From Thermococcus sp. CX2 (GTDB taxonomy: Archaea > Methanobacteriota_B > Thermococci > Thermococcales > Thermococcaceae), in contig NZ_SNUQ01000002.1 of assembly GCF_012027555.1 (NCBI RefSeq), positions 62,001-126,000 on the forward strand: 64,000 bases of DNA. The letters are read 5' to 3'. How positions within the stretch are numbered: the first letter of the stretch is position 1; the number at the start of each line of letters is the position of its first letter. Shown here piece by piece: positions 8,688-15,305 of this stretch. Under the pieces are notes generated by a model. It made no database searches, had not been told where the DNA came from, and saw only the letters and a program-made list of their open reading frames with translations. The translations under genes and the position numbers were made by a program.

Positions 8688-8750
8688 ATTTTATAAAAGT
8701 ATGGTTCCCGGAAATCGGCAAGTTTATATAACCTTCCGAAAATTTTTTAC
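8688..8750. promoter_or_regulatory. Divergent promoters of the GTPase and the FL11-like regulator
   Basis: For the plus-strand regulator, TTTATATAA at 8723-8731 is the TATA box, and GAAAATTTTTT at 8738-8748, just downstream of it, resembles the TGAAAnnnTTTCA type of site bound by FL11-like proteins (imperfect). For the minus-strand GTPase, ACTTTTATAAAATAC (8686-8700) is the TATA element. Autoregulation is an inference. Confidence 0.4.
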
Positions 8751-8764
8751 AGGCGGTGGTGCTC

Positions 8765-9217
8765 ATGCGAATGGGTTTGGACGAAATCGACAAGAAGATT
8801 CTCACCATACTTCAGAAGAACAGCAGAACGCCCCTGAGAGAGATTTCTAAAGAGGTCAACTTGGCCGAATCGACCGTTTACGAGAGAATAAAGAAGCTAA
8901 AGGAAAGGGGAATCATACGGAAGTTCACAGTCATTCTCGATCCAGACTCCCTTGGCTTCAGGATACTGGCTTTCATCCTCATAAAGTCGAAGGCCGGCAA
9001 ATACTCCCACGTCGCCAAGGAACTCACGAAGTACCCGCAGATAATCGAAATCTATGAGACGACGGGCGACTACGACATGCTCGTGAAGATCAGAACCAAG
9101 GGAAGCGAGGAGCTCAACGAGTTCCTTGACACCATCGGTGAAATCGAGGGCGTTGAAGCGACCCACACCATGGTCGTGCTCAAGGTCCACAAAGAGACCA
9201 CCGAGCTGCCCCTCTAA
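8765..9217 (+). CDS. Lrp/AsnC (feast/famine) transcription regulator, FL11-like
   Basis: 150 aa. The N-terminal winged helix-turn-helix (about residues 4-60; LREISKEVNLAESTVYERIK holds the recognition helix) is followed by the RAM ligand-binding domain (about 68-145) with the TTGDYDML segment that shapes the effector pocket. The whole sequence is very close to Pyrococcus FL11, a lysine-sensing regulator that switches oligomeric state and represses many genes in rich conditions. ATG 8765 follows GGTGGTG; two in-frame GTG codons just upstream belong to the ribosome-binding region. A possible own operator lies after the TATA box. Confidence 0.9.
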   Translation: MRMGLDEIDKKILTILQKNSRTPLREISKEVNLAESTVYERIKKLKERGIIRKFTVILDPDSLGFRILAFILIKSKAGKYSHVAKELTKYPQIIEIYETTGDYDMLVKIRTKGSEELNEFLDTIGEIEGVEATHTMVVLKVHKETTELPL

Positions 9218-9294
9218 TTGCCCATCTCTGTCCACAAAAGCTTATAAGTGTCCCATTTCTATTTCTCTCTGAGCGTTAATACGGAGGTGTTTCT

Positions 9295-9795
9295 ATGAAA
9301 GTGCTGTTTCTGAGCGCGGATGGCTTCGAGGATCTGGAGCTGATATACCCGCTCCACAGGATTAAAGAGGAGGGCCACGAGGTCTACGTTGCGAGCTTTC
9401 AGAGGGGTAAGATAACGGGCAAGCACGGCTACACCGTGAACGTTGACCTAGCTTTTGACGAGGTTGATCCTGATGAGTTCGATGCCCTCGTTCTTCCTGG
9501 TGGGAAGGCCCCGGAGATAGTCAGGCTCAACGAAAAGGCCGTAGCGGTAACCAGGAAGATGTTTGAGGACGGAAAGCCGGTAGCGAGCATATGCCACGGG
9601 CCGCAGATACTCATCTCCGCCGGAGTGCTTAAGGGCAGGAAGGGAACGAGCACGATAACCATCAGGGACGACGTGGTCAACGCCGGTGCCGAGTGGGTAG
9701 ATGCAGAGGTCGTCGTCGACGGCAACTGGGTCAGCTCGAGGCACCCAGGCGACCTCTACGCCTGGATGAGGGAGTTCGTGAAGCTCCTTCGCTGA
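9295..9795 (+). CDS. pfpI: DJ-1/PfpI-family deglycase or protease
   Basis: 166 aa, the same length as Pyrococcus furiosus PfpI. The nucleophile elbow VASICHGPQILISAG (about residues 96-110) contains the catalytic Cys followed by His; LPGGKAPEIVRL contains the region supplying the conserved glycines, and an early Glu (about residue 15) completes the DJ-1-type site. PfpI forms hexameric rings; both protease and protein/nucleotide deglycase activities have been reported for the family. The gene stands alone, with a TATA-like AGCTTATAAG about 50 bases upstream and GGAGGTG before the ATG. Confidence 0.93.
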   Translation: MKVLFLSADGFEDLELIYPLHRIKEEGHEVYVASFQRGKITGKHGYTVNVDLAFDEVDPDEFDALVLPGGKAPEIVRLNEKAVAVTRKMFEDGKPVASICHGPQILISAGVLKGRKGTSTITIRDDVVNAGAEWVDAEVVVDGNWVSSRHPGDLYAWMREFVKLLR

Positions 9796-9861
9796 TTCCT
9801 TAACTTTTCTTGAGCGTAAGCCTTATACAGAAAAGTGATGAGAGTTTTATAGGTGCAGTCC

Positions 9862-10584
9862 ATGAAAAGGCGAGGCGGGGCTCTCGGCACACTCATCACG
9901 TTCATCCTCGTGGCGGTTCTCGTGGGTGCCGCTGTGACGTTAGCCTTAGCGCTCCACGGTGACATCGAGATCAGAGGTATAACCCCGAAAAAGACCGCCG
10001 GAGCGCTTGTCAAGTTTGGAGAGTTCAACGCATCATCCCTTGTCATCAGGAGCACCGTGGAAGATGTATACGTGGTTAAGGCAAACGTGAGCGGCCTCGT
10101 GGTCAAGAGCAACCTCCCCATAAACGTCAGCTTTGAAAACGGCATCCTCGAAGTGTACTGCCCGATCAAGGAAAGCATTATCGGGAGGAGGAACGTCTGC
10201 AACGACTACAGGAACGGCACCGTTGTGGTAGAAGTCGGTAGAGAGCTCGACTATCTTAGCATAGGGCACGCCGTCGGGGACTTCTTAGTCTCGGCAGGGG
10301 CCAAGAGAGTGACCGTAAGAGACTTTGTCGGCGATTTTAAAGGCGAGAGCTGGGCAGAATACACAGTCGAGAATGTCGTAGGGGATATAACGCTCCACGC
10401 CAGCGATCACGTGAGCATCAACAATGTGGTGGGCGATATTACAGTCATCGTCCCGCCGGACTTTAGTGTGGCCCTCAACGCGGAGGACGTGCTGGGAAAC
10501 GTTAGGAACACCGCGGGCGGAGAAAATGGCACAATAATCGTTTCAATTTCCAACGTGGTTGGAGACGTGAACATTAGGGGATGA
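9862..10584 (+). CDS. Membrane-anchored DUF4097-like beta-repeat protein
   Basis: 240 aa. Basic N-terminus, one hydrophobic segment (about residues 10-33), then an extracytoplasmic region with degenerate repeats that each include a VGD or LGN turn: AVGDFLV, FVGDFKG, VVGDITLH, VVGDITVI, VLGNVRN, VVGDVNI. This periodic pattern is that of DUF4097/adhesin-like beta-solenoids. Several N-x-S/T sequons are present. ATG 9862 follows AGGTGCAG. It precedes a PspC gene and a small membrane protein on the same strand, a combination that recalls bacterial LiaF/PspC envelope-stress modules; a function in envelope sensing is inference. Confidence 0.72.
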   Translation: MKRRGGALGTLITFILVAVLVGAAVTLALALHGDIEIRGITPKKTAGALVKFGEFNASSLVIRSTVEDVYVVKANVSGLVVKSNLPINVSFENGILEVYCPIKESIIGRRNVCNDYRNGTVVVEVGRELDYLSIGHAVGDFLVSAGAKRVTVRDFVGDFKGESWAEYTVENVVGDITLHASDHVSINNVVGDITVIVPPDFSVALNAEDVLGNVRNTAGGENGTIIVSISNVVGDVNIRG

Positions 10585-10585
10585 C

Positions 10586-10613
10586 TTTTTAAGCCCCTTT
10601 CCCTTTCTTACAA
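10586..10613 (+). terminator. T/C-rich tract after the DUF4097-like gene
   Basis: A pyrimidine-rich run beginning CTTTTTAAGCCCC and continuing CCTTTCTTAC directly follows the stop. TTTTTAAG could equally be the TATA box of the next gene, so the call is weak. Confidence 0.25.
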
Positions 10614-10626
10614 CCGGTGATGAGAA

Positions 10627-11052
10627 ATGGCAAAGAAGCTGATGCGCTCAAAGGACAACAGAGTCTTCCTGGGGGTTCTCGGAGGGATAGCCGAGCACCT
10701 CGAGATAGACCCGACGCTCGTGAGAGTAATCTTTGTAGTTCTGCTCGTATTCAACCCCTTCGCGATGGTCCTGCTGTACTTCCTGCTGGCGCTGGTCATG
10801 CCAGAGGAAGAGAACGGGGAAACGTCGCTCGAGGAGAAGCTCAACAAGCTGGCGGATGAGACTGAAAAGAAGATCAACGATATCTTTTCGGGCAGCGACA
10901 GCACAAAGACCCTCGCAATAATACTGATAGCCATCGGTGCAGCTATTGTAGCAAAGCCGCTCTTCCCGCTGATCGGCCCAATTGGCGGAACTACACTCTT
11001 AGCCCTCACCCTCCTGGTAATAGGCATAATACTGCTTGCGAGGGGTGATTGA
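10627..11052 (+). CDS. PspC-domain membrane protein
   Basis: 141 aa. The first about 60 residues are a PspC domain (LMRSKDNRVFLGVLGGIAEH, DPTLVRVIFVVLLV), with one membrane segment. A charged stretch follows (about 62-90, EEENGETSLEEKLNKLAD), then two more hydrophobic segments at about 95-112 and 118-137. In bacteria PspC senses or relays membrane stress and interacts with phage-shock regulators; no PspA is visible here. GGTGATGAGAA precedes the ATG. The stop lies one base before the start of the next small membrane gene, so they form an operon. Confidence 0.88.
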   Translation: MAKKLMRSKDNRVFLGVLGGIAEHLEIDPTLVRVIFVVLLVFNPFAMVLLYFLLALVMPEEENGETSLEEKLNKLADETEKKINDIFSGSDSTKTLAIILIAIGAAIVAKPLFPLIGPIGGTTLLALTLLVIGIILLARGD

Positions 11053-11053
11053 G

Positions 11054-11281
11054 ATGCGGACGCTCGGGATAATACTCGTCTTCCTCGGAATCGTTCTTCT
11101 GGTAAGGGAGTTCAATCCAGCATTTATCTCGTGGCTTGCACCCTACGCTCACCAAATCAAGGGCGCCTTCTGGGGCGTTACGCTGATAGCCTTCGGTCTC
11201 TACATGCTCACCAGAAGAACCGCTAGGAAGCTCGTCCTCATAGCGTACCTCATCTACCTTCTCCTCTACCTGGTGGTCTGA
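11054..11281 (+). CDS. Small membrane protein with LiaI/LiaF-type transmembrane layout
   Basis: 75 aa with three closely packed hydrophobic segments (about residues 3-16, 32-50 and 57-74) and a pattern ILVFLGIVLLVREF...FWGVTLIAFGLYML that resembles the short TM region found in LiaI/LiaF-like proteins next to PspC. GGGGTGATTGAG precedes ATG 11054. It starts one base after the pspC stop, and its TGA abuts the ATG of the CitG-like gene, so all three are probably on one transcript. The function is unknown. Confidence 0.65.
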   Translation: MRTLGIILVFLGIVLLVREFNPAFISWLAPYAHQIKGAFWGVTLIAFGLYMLTRRTARKLVLIAYLIYLLLYLVV

Positions 11282-12178
11282 ATGGAGCGGTGGAGGATCA
11301 TAAAGGCCTTCACCCTCGGGCCCCTCTTAGAGGCGGCCATCCCGAAGCCGGGCAACGTGAACCGCTACGCTGACTTCGAAGATCTGACCCTCTACCACTT
11401 CATCTTCGCGGAGACCTGGACAATAGACATACTCCACGAGGCCACTAAGATCGGTGACCAGCTCAGAAGGGGAACCTACCGGCTCAATGAGGCCGGAATA
11501 GGCGAGCTGATAAAGCGTGCCGTCCAGAACGCAAGGGAGGTTCAGGATGCAAACCCGAACTTCGGGATAGTGGCACTCCAGATCCCGCTCGTGATAGCCC
11601 TCTCAATGAGCAAGAACATGCTCGAGGCTCGGGACTGGGTCAGAAGGCTCATAGACGAGTCCACTGTCCGGGACACGATGGAGCTCTACCGGGCGATAAG
11701 AATAGCGAACCCCAAGGGAATCCCGAGCGGGGTCAAGTACGACGTCTATTCCGATGACTCCTTCAGGGAGCTGTTTAGGGACGGCATCAACCTGAAAAGG
11801 CTGGCCGAAATAAGCTGTGAAAGGGAGTTAATCTTCTGCGAGTGGCTCAACGGCTACGAGCTGAGCTACAAAACCTTCGCGAGGCTCTACGAGCTGACGA
11901 AAGAGATGACGCTCGAAGAGGCAGTTCAGAGGGCGTTCGTCGAACTTCTGGCCGAAAACACCGACACCCTCATCGTGAGAAAGGCCGGAAAGGAGGAAGC
12001 GGAACTCGTCCGGGAGAGAGCCAGGGAAGTCCTCGAGGGAAGGCTCACGCTCGAGGAGTTCGACGCCTTCCTGAGAGAAAAGAAGGACTTAAGGAATCCG
12101 GGAAGTCTGGCCGATATAATGGCCATCGCCCTGAGCCTGCTCGTTCTCAAGGGCTACCGCTTCACTCGAGAACCTTAA
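11282..12178 (+). CDS. CitG/MdcB-like triphosphoribosyl-dephospho-CoA synthase family protein
   Basis: 298 aa. The N-terminal LEAAIPKPGNVNRYADFEDL (about residues 16-35) matches the PKPGxVxR signature of the ATP:dephospho-CoA triphosphoribosyl transferase family, and the all-alpha character fits. In bacteria CitG makes the prosthetic group precursor of citrate lyase, MdcB that of malonate decarboxylase. No such lyase or decarboxylase is encoded here, so the archaeal substrate is unclear. The ATG directly abuts the previous TGA, with GGTGGT inside the previous gene. The 3' end overlaps the convergent DUF1884 gene by 17 bases. Confidence 0.78.
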   Translation: MERWRIIKAFTLGPLLEAAIPKPGNVNRYADFEDLTLYHFIFAETWTIDILHEATKIGDQLRRGTYRLNEAGIGELIKRAVQNAREVQDANPNFGIVALQIPLVIALSMSKNMLEARDWVRRLIDESTVRDTMELYRAIRIANPKGIPSGVKYDVYSDDSFRELFRDGINLKRLAEISCERELIFCEWLNGYELSYKTFARLYELTKEMTLEEAVQRAFVELLAENTDTLIVRKAGKEEAELVRERAREVLEGRLTLEEFDAFLREKKDLRNPGSLADIMAIALSLLVLKGYRFTREP

Positions 12179-12443
12179 AGCGCTTCGCTCCCCCCAGGCC
12201 AAGGCCCAAAGCTTTGCTGTCAACGACGACCGCGTCCTTTCCGAGCTCGTCGAGGAGGCGGACCTTCATGCCAGAAAGCTCCAGCACCTCCTCCTCACCG
12301 CCGAACTCCTTGTTCACCTGGTTCTTCAGGAACTCGTAGGCCTCGAAGCCGAAGAGAACGACATCCGGCTCGTAACCGTCGAGCTTGAGCTCGTTGGCCT
12401 TCTCCTCAATGAGGCTGAGAATCTTAATCAGCTCTCCCCGCAT
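12162..12443 (-). CDS. DUF1884 protein, family-4 (A-domain) encapsulin-like
   Basis: 93 aa. DAVVVDSKALGLGLGGAKRF at the C-terminus and the N-terminal GELIKILSLIEEKANELKL closely resemble my recollection of Pyrococcus furiosus PF0899 (DUF1884, structure 2PK8). That fold equals the A-domain of the HK97 capsid protein and has been grouped as family-4 encapsulins, found mainly in Thermococcales. There is no P- or E-loop part, so shell formation is not assured. GGTGATGGT precedes the ATG. The convergent neighbour is the CitG-like gene (17-base overlap); no obvious cargo enzyme follows on the same strand. Identification is from memory of the family, not a search. Confidence 0.68.
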   Translation of the reverse strand: MRGELIKILSLIEEKANELKLDGYEPDVVLFGFEAYEFLKNQVNKEFGGEEEVLELSGMKVRLLDELGKDAVVVDSKALGLGLGGAKRFKVLE

Positions 12444-12487
12444 ACCATCACCAAGGAAGGTTAGAAAAAAGACTTAAAAAGCCTTCC

Positions 12488-13129
12488 TCAAAGGCCAAAG
12501 GCACCCTTGATGCCGTTGATTATCATCTGCACTGCCATAGATGTCAGAATTAGGCCCATCATCCTCGTCATGACTTTGATTCCAACCCTTCCAAGCTTGG
12601 TCTTTATCCTGTTGGCTGAACATAGTACGAGCCAGACGGTGAAACCTATCGCGACTATGCTCGCTATTACCGCAGCCCTCTCCGATACGCTGAGGCTTTT
12701 GGCCATGTAGAGCATAACGGTTGTTATCGCGCCCGGGCCAGAGATTAGGGGAATCGCGAGTGGAATTATGGCGACCTCCTCAAGGGTAACGACCTCTTCG
12801 TCGAACTCCTCCGTCTCTTCCCTACTTATCTTAATCGAGGAGAGACTTCCAGAGAGCATATCCATCGCCATGCGGAAGAGCAGAATACCGCCGGCTATCG
12901 AGAACGCGTCTGCGCTCGAGCCGAAGAACCTGAATATCCACTGACCGATGAGGGCGAAGGTAATGAGGGTTATGACTACAGTTATGGCAGTTTTGGCCGC
13001 TATCTCGCGCCTCTCCTCCATGGAAAGGTCGTGGGTAACGCTTAGAAAGACCGGGACAGCACCGACTGGGTTGGTAATGGCAAACAGTCCACCGTAGAGG
13101 AGCACGAAGTACTTGATAATCTCTATCAC
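12488..13129 (-). CDS. MarC family integral membrane protein
   Basis: 213 aa with six hydrophobic segments. LFAITNPVGAVPVFL near the N-terminus and IPLAIPLISGPGAITTVMLY in the middle (an SGPG loop) are characteristic of the MarC/UPF0056 family. Some members are described as amino acid exporters or transporters; the role is otherwise unknown, and early links to antibiotic resistance were not confirmed. The GTG start at 13129 is preceded by GGGTGGT. A strongly acidic loop (about residues 104-118) separates the third and fourth segments. Confidence 0.87.
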   Translation of the reverse strand: MIEIIKYFVLLYGGLFAITNPVGAVPVFLSVTHDLSMEERREIAAKTAITVVITLITFALIGQWIFRFFGSSADAFSIAGGILLFRMAMDMLSGSLSSIKISREETEEFDEEVVTLEEVAIIPLAIPLISGPGAITTVMLYMAKSLSVSERAAVIASIVAIGFTVWLVLCSANRIKTKLGRVGIKVMTRMMGLILTSMAVQMIINGIKGAFGL

Positions 13130-13168
13130 GCGACCACCCGCGCTGGCTAAGAAGGGGAAGTTAAAAGG

Positions 13169-13576
13169 TTAACCCTTGATAATTTCATAGGAGTACGTGA
13201 GCTTTGCACCGCTGAGCTTTATGTGGGCCGAGGCGGAGCAATACTTGTCTTGACTGAGCTCTATGGCGCGCTTTGCTTTCTCATCCTTCACATCGCCGTA
13301 AATTCTGTAGTGGATGTGAACCTTTTCATACATCCTCGGGTGCTCCTCGCGCCTCTCGCCGCTTATCTCCACTTCAAGCCCTTCTATAGGTTCCCTCATC
13401 TTCTGGAGTATCATAACCACGTCATAGGCAGTACAGCCAGCGACGCCGAGGAGAAGGAGTTTCATCGGGCTTATCCCGCCGTCCCCAAGGACGATCGAGC
13501 ACCCATCAGGCTCCACCCTGCCGATGAACTGCCCCTTTTCAATCCACTTTACACGACCCCTAACCTCGCTTGGCAC
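13169..13576 (-). CDS. OsmC/Ohr family protein
   Basis: 135 aa from GTG 13576. The family's two redox cysteines are visible, in LLGVAGCTAYDVVMIL and in KYCSASAHIKLSGA. OsmC-type proteins form interlocked dimers and reduce organic hydroperoxides with a thiol partner; a few act on other substrates. The start was chosen because GGGTGA lies seven bases before this GTG. The longer frame would begin with an unsupported TTG at 13603. It is transcribed divergently from the radical SAM gene. Confidence 0.85.
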   Translation of the reverse strand: MPSEVRGRVKWIEKGQFIGRVEPDGCSIVLGDGGISPMKLLLLGVAGCTAYDVVMILQKMREPIEGLEVEISGERREEHPRMYEKVHIHYRIYGDVKDEKAKRAIELSQDKYCSASAHIKLSGAKLTYSYEIIKG

Positions 13577-13634
13577 TTTTTTCACCCGTAAGTGGAAACG
13601 CAATCCATTTTAAGGCATTTTCGTAGACAGAAAC

Positions 13635-14477
13635 ATGTACATCCGACCCTTCGACCCATGGAAGGCAAAGCTCTGCACATGCCCGTTCAAGTATACGCTG
13701 AACGTTTACACCGGCTGCGACCATGCTTGTCTTTACTGCTACATAACGAGCTACATCCCCAAGGCCTTCCGCGTGAGGACGAAGGAGGGGCTTTTGCCGA
13801 AGCTGGAACGCGAGCTGAGGAAGTTCGATAGAAGGTACATAATAGCCCTCTCCTATTCCTCCGACCCGTACCCAACCATCGAGAAAGAGCTAGGCATAAC
13901 AAGAAAGGTGCTCGAATTGTTCCGGCGATACGACGTGAGGTGTCTTTTGCTTACAAAATCAGACATCTTTGAGCGCGACCTCGATATTCTGAGCGAGCTG
14001 AAGTGTGCCGTGGGGATCACCGTTACGACCATTGATGAAAGAAAGGCCAAGCTCATAGAACCGAACGCACCGAAGCCAGAGGACAGGATACGGGCGCTTA
14101 AAAAGGCCAAGAGTGCAGGAATTCCAGTCTACGCGCGCATAGATCCGGTAATTCCATTCTACACCTGGGAAGACTTCGATAAGACCCTAGACGCGCTGAG
14201 CTTTGTGAGCCACATAACGGTCTCGACGCTGAAGCTGAGGCCCGATGGATTGAGTAGAATGAAGGCAAAGCTGCCAGAGGTTATGGAGAGGCTGGAGCCC
14301 CTCTACGAGAAAGGTGAGAGGATTGGAGGCTACTATTACCTGCCGGAAGAATTCAGGATGAAAATCCTCGAAGAGGCGAGGAGAAAGATAGAGAAGAGGG
14401 GAATCACATTTGGCTCGTGTCGGGAGGGTTACTACTCGTTTCCGAGCTGCGATGGCTCTCACTTAGTCCCTCCCTGA
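13635..14477 (+). CDS. Radical SAM protein (SplB-like superfamily)
   Basis: 280 aa. TGCDHACLYCYI (about residues 27-38) gives the CxxxCxxC motif that binds the SAM-cleaving [4Fe-4S] cluster. A preceding CTCPFKYTLN and the following TIM-barrel-like segments (ALSYSSDPYP, LLLTKSD, ITVTTID, IDPVIPFY) match the group of SplB-like radical SAM proteins found widely in archaea and bacteria. The substrate is unknown; spore photoproduct repair is not implied. The start has no strong Shine-Dalgarno. The last 74 bases overlap the convergent C26-like gene. Confidence 0.82.
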   Translation: MYIRPFDPWKAKLCTCPFKYTLNVYTGCDHACLYCYITSYIPKAFRVRTKEGLLPKLERELRKFDRRYIIALSYSSDPYPTIEKELGITRKVLELFRRYDVRCLLLTKSDIFERDLDILSELKCAVGITVTTIDERKAKLIEPNAPKPEDRIRALKKAKSAGIPVYARIDPVIPFYTWEDFDKTLDALSFVSHITVSTLKLRPDGLSRMKAKLPEVMERLEPLYEKGERIGGYYYLPEEFRMKILEEARRKIEKRGITFGSCREGYYSFPSCDGSHLVPP

Positions 14478-15240
14478 CTTTAGCTTCTATCTCCCGCATC
14501 TCCATATCGAGCTTTTTGGCACGGTATTCAGCCGCAGCGAGGACGAAGGCCTCGAAGAGCCTTTCCATCTCTGGGAGGTACTCTGCCTGCCATTGGACAC
14601 CCACGATGAAGCCTTCTTCACCTTCTATCGCCTCTATGAGGCCGTCCACGGCATAGGCGACCGGCTTTATTCCCTCCCCGACCCTCTTGATGGCCTGATG
14701 GTGGAAGCTGTTCACGCGAAGGAACACGTCGCTGGTGCCCTCTATGTTCAGCTCTTCCTTCAGTATCTCGTAGAGCCTCGAACTCGTTTTTATCCTCACC
14801 CCGTGGACACGCTGCGTTGGTCCCATCAGGTGAAGGTCCCAGTCGTGTTTTATCGCCTTGGGAATCTCCGTTGAAACATCCTGGTAGAGCGTTCCACCGA
14901 GGGCGACGTTTATCACCTGCATCCCCCTGCCGATGCCCAGAATGGGCACCCCATTCTCAACGGCTTTTTTCACCAGGCATATCTCGAACTCATCCCTCGC
15001 AACATCCACGTATTTGAGGACACCGGAAGGATCCTCCCCGTAGAAGTGGGGGTGTATATCCGGACCCTCGATGAGGAGGATTCCATCAACGTGTTCTAGA
15101 ACCTCATCAGGGGACGAATCTGCGCTGAAAACAGCGGGAATTCCCCCAACATTGAGTACCTTCTCCAAGTGGGCCTTGTTGAGGAAAAGGCGGTTCTTGG
15201 AGTAGTCCATACTGCCGATTATACCGATTAAGGGCTTCAT
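14404..15240 (-). CDS. Class-I glutamine amidotransferase-like (peptidase C26) protein, catalytic residues lost
   Basis: 278 aa. The fold is that of gamma-glutamyl-GABA hydrolase (PuuD): DGILLIEGPDIHP, PILGIGRGMQVINVALGG, NSFHHQAIKRVG and FIVGVQWQAEYLPEM appear in the right order. In active enzymes the nucleophile elbow reads GICRGMQ and the catalytic His lies in QWHPE. Here Cys is Gly (codon GGC) and His is Gln (codon CAG). The protein therefore looks like a pseudoenzyme. ATG 15240 follows GGTGGTTGTG. The C-terminal about 25 residues lie in the 74-base overlap with the radical SAM gene. Confidence 0.82.
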   Translation of the reverse strand: MKPLIGIIGSMDYSKNRLFLNKAHLEKVLNVGGIPAVFSADSSPDEVLEHVDGILLIEGPDIHPHFYGEDPSGVLKYVDVARDEFEICLVKKAVENGVPILGIGRGMQVINVALGGTLYQDVSTEIPKAIKHDWDLHLMGPTQRVHGVRIKTSSRLYEILKEELNIEGTSDVFLRVNSFHHQAIKRVGEGIKPVAYAVDGLIEAIEGEEGFIVGVQWQAEYLPEMERLFEAFVLAAAEYRAKKLDMEMREIEAKVREGLSESHRSSETSSNPPDTSQM

Positions 15241-15305
15241 CACAACCACCCAGAGAGAGAAACGCTGTAGGGTATAAAAAGATTTACAGAAGAAAATAAG
15301 GGAGT

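Noticed and set aside
8755-8767. The 13-mer GGTGGTGCTCATG recurs at 49843-49855
   Set aside because: Both copies are Shine-Dalgarno plus start codon (FL11-like gene and gcvH); no further similarity around them.
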